64,000 nt of DNA, taken from the NCBI GenBank assembly GCA_009667805.1, contig CM019069.1, positions 47,550,201-47,614,200 of the forward strand, given 5' to 3'. Positions 1-10,732 of this stretch are shown here, one piece after another; the first letter of the stretch is position 1, and each line of letters starts with the position of its first letter. The translations under genes and the position numbers were made by a program. The notes beneath the pieces are model-generated. The model did no database searches. It was not told the DNA's origin and saw only the letters and a program-made list of their open reading frames with translations. The stretch is from Leptobrachium leishanense. Its lineage: Eukaryota; Chordata; Amphibia; Anura; Megophryidae.

Positions 1-310
1 TGTTCAGTTTATATAGTGTGTCTCCTTTAAAAACTATTTGAGATAGACCTGGTATAATACACTACAAGCGGGAACATATCCTGAAATCCTTTATAAAAGG
101 GTGTGACACATACCAGGACCAGCCAACTCCCAAGTAATCATCCAAGAACAAGGGCGCTCCAGACTTCTAAAGGAAGGTAAATTCAGTGGAGTAACATCTT
201 ACAGCGAGACAATGTTTCAATGAGTTGTGGCAAGACAAAGACTCGTTGAGAGTCGAAACGTTGTCTCGCTATAAGATCTCACTCCAATAAATTTGCCTTG
301 ACTCAGAAGA
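1..310. repeat. Unclassified repeat end with stem-GAAACGTTG motif
   Basis: Around 236-270 a short inverted repeat (GACTC, GTTGA, GAGTC) is followed by GAAACGTTGTCTC and then AATAAA near 288. The same layout, a stem followed by GAAACG-T/G-TG, occurs in the foldback elements near 29,480 and 36,050. It resembles the 3' end of a dispersed repeat, but I cannot assign a family. Confidence 0.35.
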
Positions 311-344
311 CTGGAGAGTCCTTACCTTCTTCTTGGATCATACA

Positions 345-545
345 CCTGAAAGACAGACCAAAAGATACACAGACAGACACATAAATGGATAGAAATTTGA
401 CGACTGATGGATAAATGGAGCGAAAGATGATGGATCGAACGATATATAGCCCAAAACACAGAAAGGCTGATAAAGGGGTAGATGGATGGATAGAAGGACA
501 GTAAGAAGACATACAGATAGGTAGATAGAAAGATGATAGACAACT
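345..545. repeat. Degenerate GATA/GACA-rich simple sequence
   Basis: Imperfect runs of GATA, GACA, GATG and TAGA units over about 200 bases, with no regular period. Two short ORFs cross it in other frames and are considered spurious. Confidence 0.5.
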
Positions 546-563
546 AGTTGAAGTGATATATAT

Positions 564-971
564 CAGGGCTCAAAATTTCAAATCCTGAACTACTAGCTAG
601 GCCTTAAGAGTTACTCGCCACCAGTTGACCCACTTAACCCCTATCCTGCCCTTAACTACGCCCCTAAACACACCCTCTTAAATTATCGTATGAAATTACA
701 CTGTTAAATGCTTTATTCAGAATAAAATTACAAAAATAAATAACATGAATACCCAGACATCAGATCCCAGATACATGTATACGCAGACACAGACCCCCAA
801 ATACATGTATACGCAGACACAGACCCCCAAATATATGTATAGCCAGCCGGAATATGCAGCGCAAGCAGCACAAAATAATTTATCGTGCTGCCTGCGTGTG
901 CATTTCCACTCGCCCTCGATTTAATTTCCACTCGCCAAATGTGAGCAGGCGAGTGGAAATTTTGAGCCCTG
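564..971. mobile_element. hAT-like MITE with CAGGGCTCAAAATTTC termini
   Basis: Left end CAGGGCTCAAAATTTC and right end GAAATTTTGAGCCCTG are perfect 16-bp inverted repeats. Both sides are flanked by ATATATAT (556-563 and 972-979), compatible with the 8-bp target duplication of hAT transposases. The TA-rich flank makes the duplication less decisive. The interior holds three 30-bp tandem units (751-840). No transposase is encoded. A short, decayed relative lies at 32,853-32,931. Confidence 0.7.
751..840 (+). repeat. Three 30-bp tandem units inside the hAT-like MITE
   Basis: Units start at 751, 781 and 811. The second and third begin ACGCAGACACAGACCCCCAA and end in an ATGTAT block. The first unit is the most diverged. 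Confidence 0.75.
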
Positions 972-1114
972 ATATATATACACCGATATGGATAGACAGA
1001 TATATAGCTCAATAAACAAAAATACTAATACACAGACGGACGGACGGATGTGCAGACGGTTTCATTTCTGGAAGAAATAACGGCAGTGAAATAGAAAATC
1101 CCTGCTGCACTCAC

Positions 1115-1255
1115 CTTATAAAGACCAAAGAAACCCAAATCTCTAAGAACTGTGAGGGCACGGACTTTTGGGCCTGTGGTAATTTCTCCCGCAACCTGCA
1201 AGCGAATCTTTACTATCTCCAGCGGGTTTGTGAAAATGACTTGAGAGCCTCCCGC
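1115..1255 (-). CDS. SLC25A12/SLC25A13: Aspartate/glutamate carrier exon (carrier repeat 2, PLEIVKIR signature)
   Basis: Exon of an inner-mitochondrial-membrane aspartate/glutamate exchanger, a component of the malate-aspartate shuttle. Read on the minus strand it encodes 47 residues starting [20 protein letters not shown] and ending [19 protein letters not shown] is the second copy of the mitochondrial-carrier signature Px[DE]xx[KR]x[KR]. The exon is bounded by an AG acceptor after a T-rich tract (1256-1257) and a GTGAGT donor (1109-1114), and is in phase 0 at both ends. It follows the 19,363-19,443 exon directly in protein order. The next exon (start of repeat 3) should lie left of the window. 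The family is very secure; the paralogue is uncertain, because VLRDLG and GLYK resemble SLC25A12 while the FF resembles SLC25A13, as I remember the human proteins. Confidence 0.95.
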
Positions 1256-1373
1256 CTGCAAACAAATAGACATTTCCATCAGAATTCTAGGTACATTGGA
1301 TTTAAATTCAACGACATCTGAACCGCGTTGGCTACAAAATCTAATATTACACAGCCTGGATTAATGCGTTAAC

Positions 1374-1412
<39 letters not shown>

Positions 1413-1417
1413 GGGGT
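1374..1417. repeat. (TG)n microsatellite ending in a G run
   Basis: An uninterrupted TG dinucleotide tract of about 18 repeats followed by seven G. It lies about 120 bp past the acceptor side of the 1,115-1,255 exon. Confidence 0.95.
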
Positions 1418-3118
1418 TTAATCAATTCTTTAGGATAACAATTTTCTCATGTTCAACCATACCGCTCTTGCCTGTCCTCCACTTAGATCCATACCTACAG
1501 GTTTTGGATGTTAAAAGGGACACAAGCCACTGTGACCACTCAATATAATTTGAAGGGTTGCAGTGACACGAGTGCCCTCCCTCCTTCACCCTACGAGGGG
1601 AGGGGGCCTTCTTTGCCGAATGTTTGACCTACAGTGCCGTAAGATGTATGCAAAGCAAGAAAAGAAAAAAAGGAAGACTGAAAAATTATACCACATTTAA
1701 CGTAAAAAACAAACGTCTCCCAGGTTGTACACCTGAAATTTAGCACCAACAGCCGCATAATTCCAATCGTCATTGCATCGCTCCAGTCATAAAGCATTTT
1801 CATATGCTATAGGAAATATCTCAATCCGCCATTATTCAGCGTTCACCTTTTCACATTTTAATTTGTCAATGATAAATATTAAAGCTTTTGTGAGCGGCCT
1901 ACATTCTCTCCAAACCTGATGAATTCAATCACAGAGGCCTTTCCAAGCTGTCATTATAAATCCAATAAAATTCTCATAGCCGGTGACAAAAGGACTTTCA
2001 CTCTGAAAGGCCAAACCCACGATCTTATTTTAAAAGCAATTTTCCTATCTGCTGTCCACGTAATTTTCTCACTCTCCGGCTCTCAGCAGATTGGGGACCG
2101 TGCGGCTCTGAATGCCCCGCTCCGGTTTCTCTTTGCACCGCTGATCTATCTGTATGACATCACCCTCAATTAGGGGATGGAAGAGGACTCGCAAAATGAT
2201 GGTTTCTATCAACCATTAACAATGGTCAGATGAACCCGAGCACGTGTTATGTCACTAACACAATGTACAAACAGCATCGAAAAATTAAATGCAAGCGGGG
2301 GCGCATTTTAGTCCAATTATTAACTTCTCCCATGTGTTTTGATACATTAAGTTCTGACATAGAATGTGTCTCTTGTCGGAACATTCCATTTCTCTATAGT
2401 ATTCTTTATTTAAGGTTATACATGTTGGATTGTTTGTTTTTAAAGGGGCAAGCACTGTGTTCTTAGCAATAAATAGGTTGATCAATACAATAAAAACTAG
2501 ACTTTAATAAAAGTATATGATAATGAACATTAGTCGGTGCTATATTAAGTGCTCAATGAGCTTAGAACCAAAGACTTTGTTGCCTCTTCCTCGTTCTATC
2601 CTCCCGCATTGTATTATTCCCTCATTACTTTCCATGGTTTTAGCCTTATCCCAGGCACTTCCCATTCTGTTTTCTCTCAATTTGTTTTTATTTTACCTAC
2701 CCACCCCATTGTTCCTCATCCCCATCAGCCTCACCAAAATGTTGTTTTTGCCTAGTCCCTGTAACCCCATCAATGTGCGTCTTTCTTATTAATCTCACAC
2801 ACTATTGTTTCTTTGTCCATTCCTTCTCACTCCTATTGTACTCGCTCCCTGGAATACAGGCAGCAAAATAACTAGGTTTTTACAGGGTATTTCATGGTGC
2901 ATTGACCTAAGCCTCCAATCTCCTGTTACTCTTGCCCTGGAAACACTAAATTGCAAATTTGAAACAATGAACATGAAATATAGAATTAGAACATTAAAAA
3001 AAATATTACGAACATACAGTTTTGAGAAAAAGCATGTTAAAGTCAAACATACTCAGCAGCGTAATAACGCAAGAAGAATATAAAATGGAAGCAATTAACA
3101 ACGTCAAAGGATTTTTAT

Positions 3119-3393
3119 CCCTTTCACTGCTGAGGACGTGTGGGGAAATGTCCTCATTGACTCCTAAGGAAAGATAGGGGTGGAGATGGGGGTTCCTTTG
3201 AACCCCGATATCTCCCAACTGTTGGCAGCTAGCAGGGTCATGCTTGGTATCATTGGAAAGGCCAGAGCATGACCTTTCCAATGATACCAAACATGACCAT
3301 GTTTAAAGTAAATAAAAAAAATATTAAAAATAATAATAAAAAAAAGAAAAATTGTGTTTTTTTAAGATGTGAAATGGCTCAGCAGTGAAGGCG
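3119..3393. mobile_element. piggyBac-like MITE, short copy
   Basis: The left end is CCCTTTCACTGCTGAG and the right end, reverse complemented, is CGCCTTCACTGCTGAG. The right flank is TTAA (3,394-3,397) and the left flank is the near match TTAT. A hairpin at about 3,243-3,290 pairs TTGGTATCATTGGAAAGG with its complement. An equivalent TTGGTATCGTTGGAAC hairpin sits in the larger copy at 46.6 kb, which supports common descent. It is non-autonomous. Confidence 0.65.
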
Positions 3394-3469
3394 TTAATGA
3401 AACATACAGTGCACTCTTGAATCAAGCTTTGAATCAGAGAGGATTTAGTCTAGAATTCTGAACTAAAAG

Positions 3470-4480
3470 GAAAAAGAATTGTAGCGCTCACTCCCGGAGG
3501 AGCCGCTGAAAATGAACCACGGGTCAGTCTCCCCGCACTAGGGAATAAATATACTCCAACACAGTTGTGGGTTTTTATCATTTAAATAGTTTACTAAAAT
3601 GTTTGGCAGATATTAAGATACGGTATTCACAGATATTATTACAGTACTGTCGTATTGCGATAAAACGCGTAGCGGAAAAGAAACGAAACACGAGGCTTCG
3701 TATTTCGGAAAATAAAATATTCGTAACCGAACATAAAAGAAATTGCAATTGCACGAATATTCAGAAAAGGGACACGTAGCGGAACCCCAGAATATACAAT
3801 CACTTCGTATCACGGTAAACGCGCAGCGGAAAAGAGAAAAATATATTCGGAATGTATCTTTAACCCCCGTTCCGATTCGTAACAAAAATGAGTCCTGCAC
3901 AGGTTAAGTCTCGGAATGTAAAAGGTGTATATGTGTGTAAGGTACCCGGGTACTGTTCAACTGGCCAGTGAAATTACTTAAGAAAGGTCTTCGACTAGTC
4001 AAGTTGGGGCCCTGTGGACTTTAGAGAGAAAACAGCAGCGTGCTCTTTGTATTATAAACGGCCTTGGAGGCCTCTCACCCATCCGCCGGTTGCTTTAGGC
4101 TCCGCTGACCCAGGACGTCTCCCCGCTGGATTTTGACTGGGGATACTAGCGGCCGGATCCGTTGTCTGACTTCCCGTAGCTTGTCCACGACTTTTCCTCA
4201 GCTCACCGCCTGCTCTCTGTCCCCGATCCGCTTGCGGCGACTCTTTACTCGAGGTCTTCGGTTGGTTCCCTTTTTCAGCGACTCTGGAACTTGGAGGGCT
4301 CCTTCTCTTGCGACTGAATCACCCGGTGACAGACTGACAGGTCTCACTTGCTCTCCGCCCTAGGTCCTCTCACAAAGTATGGCACTGCGTCTGCTCTCTC
4401 TCGTTCCCTGGCGCGCTCTGGCGCGTTCTCCACGAGGCAGAGGATGTAAGTGTCCAGTCCCCACCCACTTCCTGTCTTCT
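3470..4480. other. GC- and CT-rich segment, possible retroelement leader
   Basis: This is compositionally unlike its AT-rich surroundings. From 3,650 to 3,860 phrases such as ACGCGTAGCGGAAAAG and ACGCGCAGCGGAAAAG recur. From 4,080 to 4,380 the plus strand is rich in C and T with many CpG. At about 4,486-4,508 it carries GCATGCCGGGCATTGTAGTC, similar to the ACTACAATTCCCAGCATGC promoter-type motif found in many vertebrate repeats. No open frame with a recognisable domain is present. It may be an LTR/5' leader or a decayed CpG island. Confidence 0.25.
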
Positions 4481-4956
4481 TGCAAAGCATGCCGGGCATT
4501 GTAGTCCCAATGTCCAGTATCTCTGATCGCGATAGTCTCCATCTTGTGGCCAAAAATAGGTACTGCCACAGCAAGATTTTTAACACAGCGCTACAGAATC
4601 ATTTACGATCAGTCACAACTCAGGCTCAGCTTATTAAAGGGAACGGAGCTGGGATTTTTCCAAAATTCTATAGTAAAGATATTGTCGCCATAAGATAATT
4701 TGTAATAGTGACTGGAAAGCTAGAGAGTCCCTGTTATTCTTCTACAATTCTGTTTCACAAAGTCTTCTCATTGCCTCATCTATTGTAGGTCTTGCTAGTG
4801 CGTAAAGGAAGTGACCATCTACATTTCCCAAGGTTCCTGGGTCCACTGTATTAGCCAAGTATGACGGGGTGATCGTGTGAGATATGGACCCGCAAGGCCT
4901 CCGTAATAGTCACAGACCTTGTGTTAAAGCACCTGGCACAGAAGGCCTAGCAGAGG

Positions 4957-4970
4957 TGTGTGTGTGTGGT

Positions 4971-5041
<71 letters not shown>

Positions 5042-5070
5042 CACAGAAGGCATGGATGGGTGGGTGTGTG
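4957..5070. repeat. Compound (TG)n/(TATG)n microsatellite
   Basis: TG repeats with interspersed TATG units. The GTGTGTG pattern resumes at 5,063 after a short break. Confidence 0.93.
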
Positions 5071-6378
5071 TGTGCGGTCTTAACTCTACACACAATTATT
5101 TTCAAATTATAATGTCATAAATTTTTAAATGTTAACTTCACTGTTGGCTACTCGTTCAATGTGGAGTTAATTTAAGTTTTGGGGGTTAATTAATTAATTT
5201 ATTTAAATTCCAGATAATATAATGCATTCACACATGTAGTTAAGTACAAAGACTAATCACAGGTTTTCATTATATTGTAAATATTCAATTATTTTTTAAA
5301 AAATAACAGCTGAAGAGCAGTAAAAGGTTAAAGATTAAATCTACGGCTTCTACATTTAACGTAAAATATAAAATTTGCAAGTCTAGTATTTTAATGTATT
5401 TTTACGGTTAATGTTTTGATCTCTACTGCAGGTATATATATATATCTATCTCATTTTACTGGTAAACTCTCAACAAATACCTGCAATTTAGATATTTATT
5501 GCGGCTTTGAGATTTTAGAATTTTGGATTAAATGTATACATATTTGTCCCTGTAACGTTAATTTCTAGATAACGCAGACACCTACGAGCCCGCTGCCGAA
5601 TTAAGACTGTAAATTTAAACTCTGTATCCCAGCATCAGTGTGAATGGGATAAGTCATCTGTTTAACCTCCGTGTCAAGAAAACGGGAAAAAGCCCACAAT
5701 GAACAATTAGCCAGAGGAGTAAACTGACAGAAACGGGCACAGAACAAATATGCAGAGTGAGATCCGGCAGACAGCACTGTGTGCCACTTGCACTGCTGCG
5801 GGGTATAAACATATGACCTCGCACATTAGACCTATTGCCCTTTATAATTCCACCCAAGGCAAATCCCCCTAACATCAGGATGTCCAATTTGAGACGTAAA
5901 ACTGCTCTTCCTACTTCTGCCCAGAACACACCCCGGAGCTGGCCCTTTATTTTTGGAGAATATGTGCAGTATCATTATGTGCCTGAAGGGGATGTCTAGC
6001 ATCACTCTAGGATTTATTCCCAAGAAGCTCCGAGGTACAACATTTCACATCTCAATGAGTAAATTCGATTTATTTTTTCCCCCCTTTTCATCAGATGACA
6101 AATCAACAAACTTCGAGGATCAGGCAGTGCTCTCACGTCTTCTGCCTTTCTTCGATCAAATCGCCCTTTATTTATTATTTGTTATGTGCATTATTTGTTT
6201 CACACAGAACTAATAAAAGTAAAAATAAAACCTGTCACGTAGACTCTGACATTTGCTTATTACGTCCCAATGGATGGCTTAATTGATTAACACTTTGTTC
6301 TAAGAAATGTATGCATTTATTTACATTTTTCACACTTGTTCAGATTTATTTATATGTTCATGCTGCACTATACTTTTA

Positions 6379-7054
6379 GGGCCCTAAAAGCGCTAAAAGC
6401 GTTTTTTTGTGTGAAGCGTTAACACACGAAAATCACCGCTGGAACTACATTCCTCGCGCATTTCTTCATCCGTTGGGAAATTGCGCTCGTAAAACCGACG
6501 TGCAAAAATGCACGCAAAGGACCGTTGCGCGCAGAAATCAGTGAGCGCAATGTAATTTTTAAACGCAAGTCCGTCAGACGAACGCACTTTGTGCGGACTG
6601 AGCACAACAGACGTACGTTCTGATGGAAGACAAGGTAGTGGCCGTCATTTCTGATGGATCGAGTAAAAAAAAAAAAAAAAAAACGTGCGCATTGACGTTC
6701 TCCGTTGCGAATCCGCAGTTTGGTACAGTCAGGTTGTTACAATTTGCCGTTACCACCAGCTTTTCAAAGACGTTAAAATTATGCGCGCAAACGTTGTCCG
6801 TTAAATTTTGCGCTAAGATTGTAATACCATGCTCGTACCAGCGCACAACGCATTTGCGCTCACAATGTTAAGTATAGGACGCACGCACTAAATTGCGCTC
6901 GCAAAGGGTTCGCGCAGGGTCACTCGCATTCGACTTTAACGCGCATTTTGTGCGCAAACATCGACTCGTAATATGACGTTCAGCGCAAAGAGTTTTGCCC
7001 CTCGCATTAATGCATTTTTGCGCGCACAAATTGTGCGTGAAGAATGTAATAGGC
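6379..7054. mobile_element. CpG-rich Harbinger-like MITE, family A copy 1
   Basis: Dense in CpG and GCGC and ending GAAGAATGTAATAGG. It shares interior landmarks with the copy at 26,184-26,886: TTACCACCAGCTTTTCAAAG, the following GACGTTAAAA, GCTCACAATGTTA and a homopolymer A/T run. The left flank is TTA (6,376-6,378); the right terminus is eroded. ORFs across it are by-products of the skewed composition. Confidence 0.55.
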
Positions 7055-7885
7055 TTGAGAAAGAGTGCCCACGCCGCTGAAACATTGCTTTAAGGTCTAA
7101 ATAAAAGTGCCTCTGCCTTTACTATTGGGAATGCTTGGCCCCCCTTTATTTACTTTATTGGACTCTAGGAGAGTTGGGGACCTAAGAGCACCCCAGAATT
7201 GGTACTGTATTTATTGCATGCACACAGTGGCTGTGTGCAGGGGATCTCACAGTTTCCTTCCATTTTTAATTCTAACCATATTTCCCTATTAACATTTGTT
7301 ATAGTATCATTTGATTTCATGATTATCTGATGGGTTGTTACAGTTACAATTTGCTATATGACAAAATTAATGAAGATATGAAACATTCTATAGATGCAAC
7401 TAGTTGTGTTTTTAGAAGTTAGAATGTTCGTGAATTTTCCCGCACCTCATTTTACTTTTTCTTAGTATAATTTTGCTGGTTTTATTCACAGTGACCTAAA
7501 AGCTGCAAAGCTAAAAGGGACATAACATAAAAAGAAAACGTAAATCCATTGTAAGTAGTTGTACAAAAACAAAATAATCCACGTCCATCAAGTTAAAATT
7601 TCAAAATTCTAAAGAGAAAAAGTAATAAAAGAAATATAGTAGTGCAGATATTTTTAGTGATACGATGTTAATATATAAAACAAGTATTTTTTGGAAAGAA
7701 ATAAACGTGAAAGTCACTTACACTAAACATCTAGAGATCAGTGTATAAATTCGGGATTAATAAAGCCTATTGTTAATTAGACAGAATGTTGACTCTCCCC
7801 AAATAGAGGCATTTTACCATATTATTGTTAATTTAGGACAGGTTAGATTATTTTATTTCTTTTTCCCACCCAATCTAAAGCTATA

Positions 7886-8420
7886 ACGTAGATACTCGAG
7901 TATAGCGTGACCCGAATATAACGCGATGGATAGAGATTTATTATGGAAATCAGAGAATACTCAAGACTCGAATATAACGCGAGGAACAAAATTTACTGTA
8001 CTGGTAAACAATTAAAATCCTTCCAGGTTCTCTTAACACAGTCAGGCTCCCCCTCAGGCCAGGGTGCTCTGCTCTAGAATGATTGCAGCCGCCAGCCACC
8101 CGTCTTCTTTACTAGCGATTAGATAGCCGGCGGAGGCGAGCAAGGTGAATGATTGGCTTAAACCGTGCGTGACCTCTGGCCATGATGGATCCCACATCTC
8201 CTGAATCCGGGAATTCCTGAAGTGTATGCAAGCATCAGGGAGCCCGCATTCATTTCAGCGAGACTACTGGAACTTCCGGGAGACTTGGGATCCAGAGCAA
8301 GGCAAGTTGTTTTGTTTTTTTTACACGCGATGCAGATGTCTCGAATATAACGCGACCCCTCCAATTTTAAGGTAAATTTTTGTCACCAAAATCTATCGGT
8401 ATACTCGAGTATCTACAGTA
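7886..8420. mobile_element. MITE with GTAGATACTCGAGTATA termini, copy 1 (uninterrupted)
   Basis: Terminal inverted repeats TACYGTAGATACTCGAGTATA are visible at both ends. The subterminal GAATATAACGCGA phrase also recurs in inverse. The TA at each outer edge fits a TA-type target, so a mariner-like origin is possible. It is homologous in reverse orientation to 45,586-47,376. It supplies the empty-site sequence for the insertion in that copy, because here AGGATTTTAATTGTTTACC is uninterrupted. Confidence 0.7.
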
Positions 8421-9427
8421 ATCACTATGATCACTTAAACTTAGCAGTCATGGTTGTAGGACACTGCACGCCCTTCGCTCATCATCCCTCCCCAACAGGC
8501 AACCAATGGTACGGTTTCCAACTGTTTGGGCAACTCTAGTCCAAAACATATCAGCATGTCATAGCACGCTGGCACACTTTGGGAAAGAGTTGGCAGGTTG
8601 AACAATTGTACTGCCAGCTCTCAAAATGCTTCTCTATGAGGAGCATTTCCTTGGCTGCACGAGTGGTAGCTTGTTCTCAAAGCTTCTCCAGAAGTGTTTC
8701 AATAGACATCAGGAAACCACTTCCCTCTAGGCAACATTTTTTTTTACCTTGATTTATTACAACTTCTACAAAAGCAACTCGGGTCAGCAGGGGATAAAAA
8801 TGCAATGACGAATTTTTTACAATAATAATAAAACAAAGAATTCTTCAACATTCTCATCTTATTTCATAAAATAGTCTCTGTGTTCTAGAATGTCACAACC
8901 GCATAAAATAGAACCTACAGAAACCAACGGAGGTCCTGGACAGTGCTTGTATTTCTCTATCAAACGTAGTATTATGTTATTAAAAGTGCAAAAAGTTTGA
9001 TATCCTCATAAAATACTGGTGAAAAAATAATACTAATCAAACACCAGTCTCTGGAAGACGAAAGGTCAAACATAATAGCTGAGCACCTAACCCAGTATAT
9101 GAAGAAAAGCAAAAAAAAAGAAAGAAGAAGAGTTCATTAGACGAGTACAATTACGACAAAGACCATTATTACAAGAAATAATAGGCTAAAAGTCAATCTG
9201 GGGTGGGGTGTCACGTCATAGAAGGGTTTTCGAACAGGAAGTATCATTTAAAAGTGAAAACAGATATAGGAGGCTCCATTCTCTCAGTTGAGTAATGCTT
9301 GCTATAGTAAATGCGATCTCTGCGAGGATTCTGATAATGGCTTATTATATTATTCTGGGCTGAGCGCCAAATGCCAGAGATATAGGATACAGATGAACAG
9401 AACATCTCCCTCTCCTACTATGTACAT

Positions 9428-9429
<2 letters not shown>

Positions 9430-9463
<34 letters not shown>
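9430..9463. repeat. (AC)n microsatellite
   Basis: About 16 uninterrupted CA dinucleotides. No other repeat is seen between 8,425 and 10,730. Confidence 0.95.
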
Positions 9464-9465
<2 letters not shown>

Positions 9466-10732
9466 ACACATCCGGACATACAAACGATTTGTTGACGATC
9501 TTATAGCCACTATAAATTTGTAAACACATGTAAGAGTTTCACTTTGTATATCTATGATATGTATTGTCTATTTGCATATTCATTCATTCATACACTTATT
9601 TATTTTAAATAAGTGTAACATAAGGAATTTCCTCCCTGCTTTGCAAGATTAGATTGAGCAAGATTTTTTAAAGGAATCTTGATAATTGAAGAGTCAGGTT
9701 TATGTCATTTTAAATGAATTCCAGAGATGTGGCCCCTGTATGTCTGCAGAGTTTTTACTTTAATTTTTTTAATTTATTTTTTATATAATGAGGCCTTCTG
9801 AAAATACAAAAAAACAAAAAAAAACAAAACTTGGGTTTTACGTAGGAACTCAATAAATGTAAAAAAAATTTTTTATTTAACTTCCTATCTTTTAGCCAAG
9901 TATGGGGCACTTACTCAATGTGGGAAGCCTTCTCTTGAAGGCCAATGCAAGCATATTTATTTGTGTGTACAAAGTATGGAAAGCGATGGGGGTGGGAGGG
10001 GTGTAAAAATTCACCCCCCTTTTTTTAAGGATCTGTATAACAGGGATATTTATTCAGAATTGGCATTGACTTCCTTATGTAAAGGATTCTAGGCTACACA
10101 TGGCTGTATTTAGCGTAAAATATCATTGGGTGATCAAGTCTCTTTAAGACACCCACATTTTGAAATGATTTTATTGAGGTTCAGCCACAAATTGCAAAAG
10201 GACAAGACCCAAAAAACCTCAAAGCGATGCAGTTTATATAAATCAATGATCGCAGCTCATTTAAACACAAGGAGGAATCCTCGAGATACGCTACATCGCC
10301 GCATTATTATCACCATGGTTATCCCCAATGAGAGGTAAGGCGAGTGTTCTTATTTTGATTTGTGACGGTGAGTTTCGATCTTTGTATTAAAATTATAATA
10401 AATATAAAAAACAAATTCTTTCTTGGATAAAAACTTGTATAATATACTAAACTAACCTTGATATTGCGTACAGGACAGGAAGCTTCGGGGAGAAAGAAAA
10501 GAGAAGCCGGAGAGGTGTAAATGAGCAGAGGAGGTTAAGGGGTAATTGAAGGAAATGCCTTGTCCAAGAGCCAAGTCTTTCTTTTTTTATTTAAAGGTGG
10601 GGTGGTCTTCCAGTGATCTGATATGCAGAGGGCAAACATTCCAGGACCATGTGCTTGAAACAGAGGTTTTCTCTACTGATGTCGTACAAACACAAGGCCA
10701 TATTTGTATTGTGTAGAAAAAAAACAGGTACT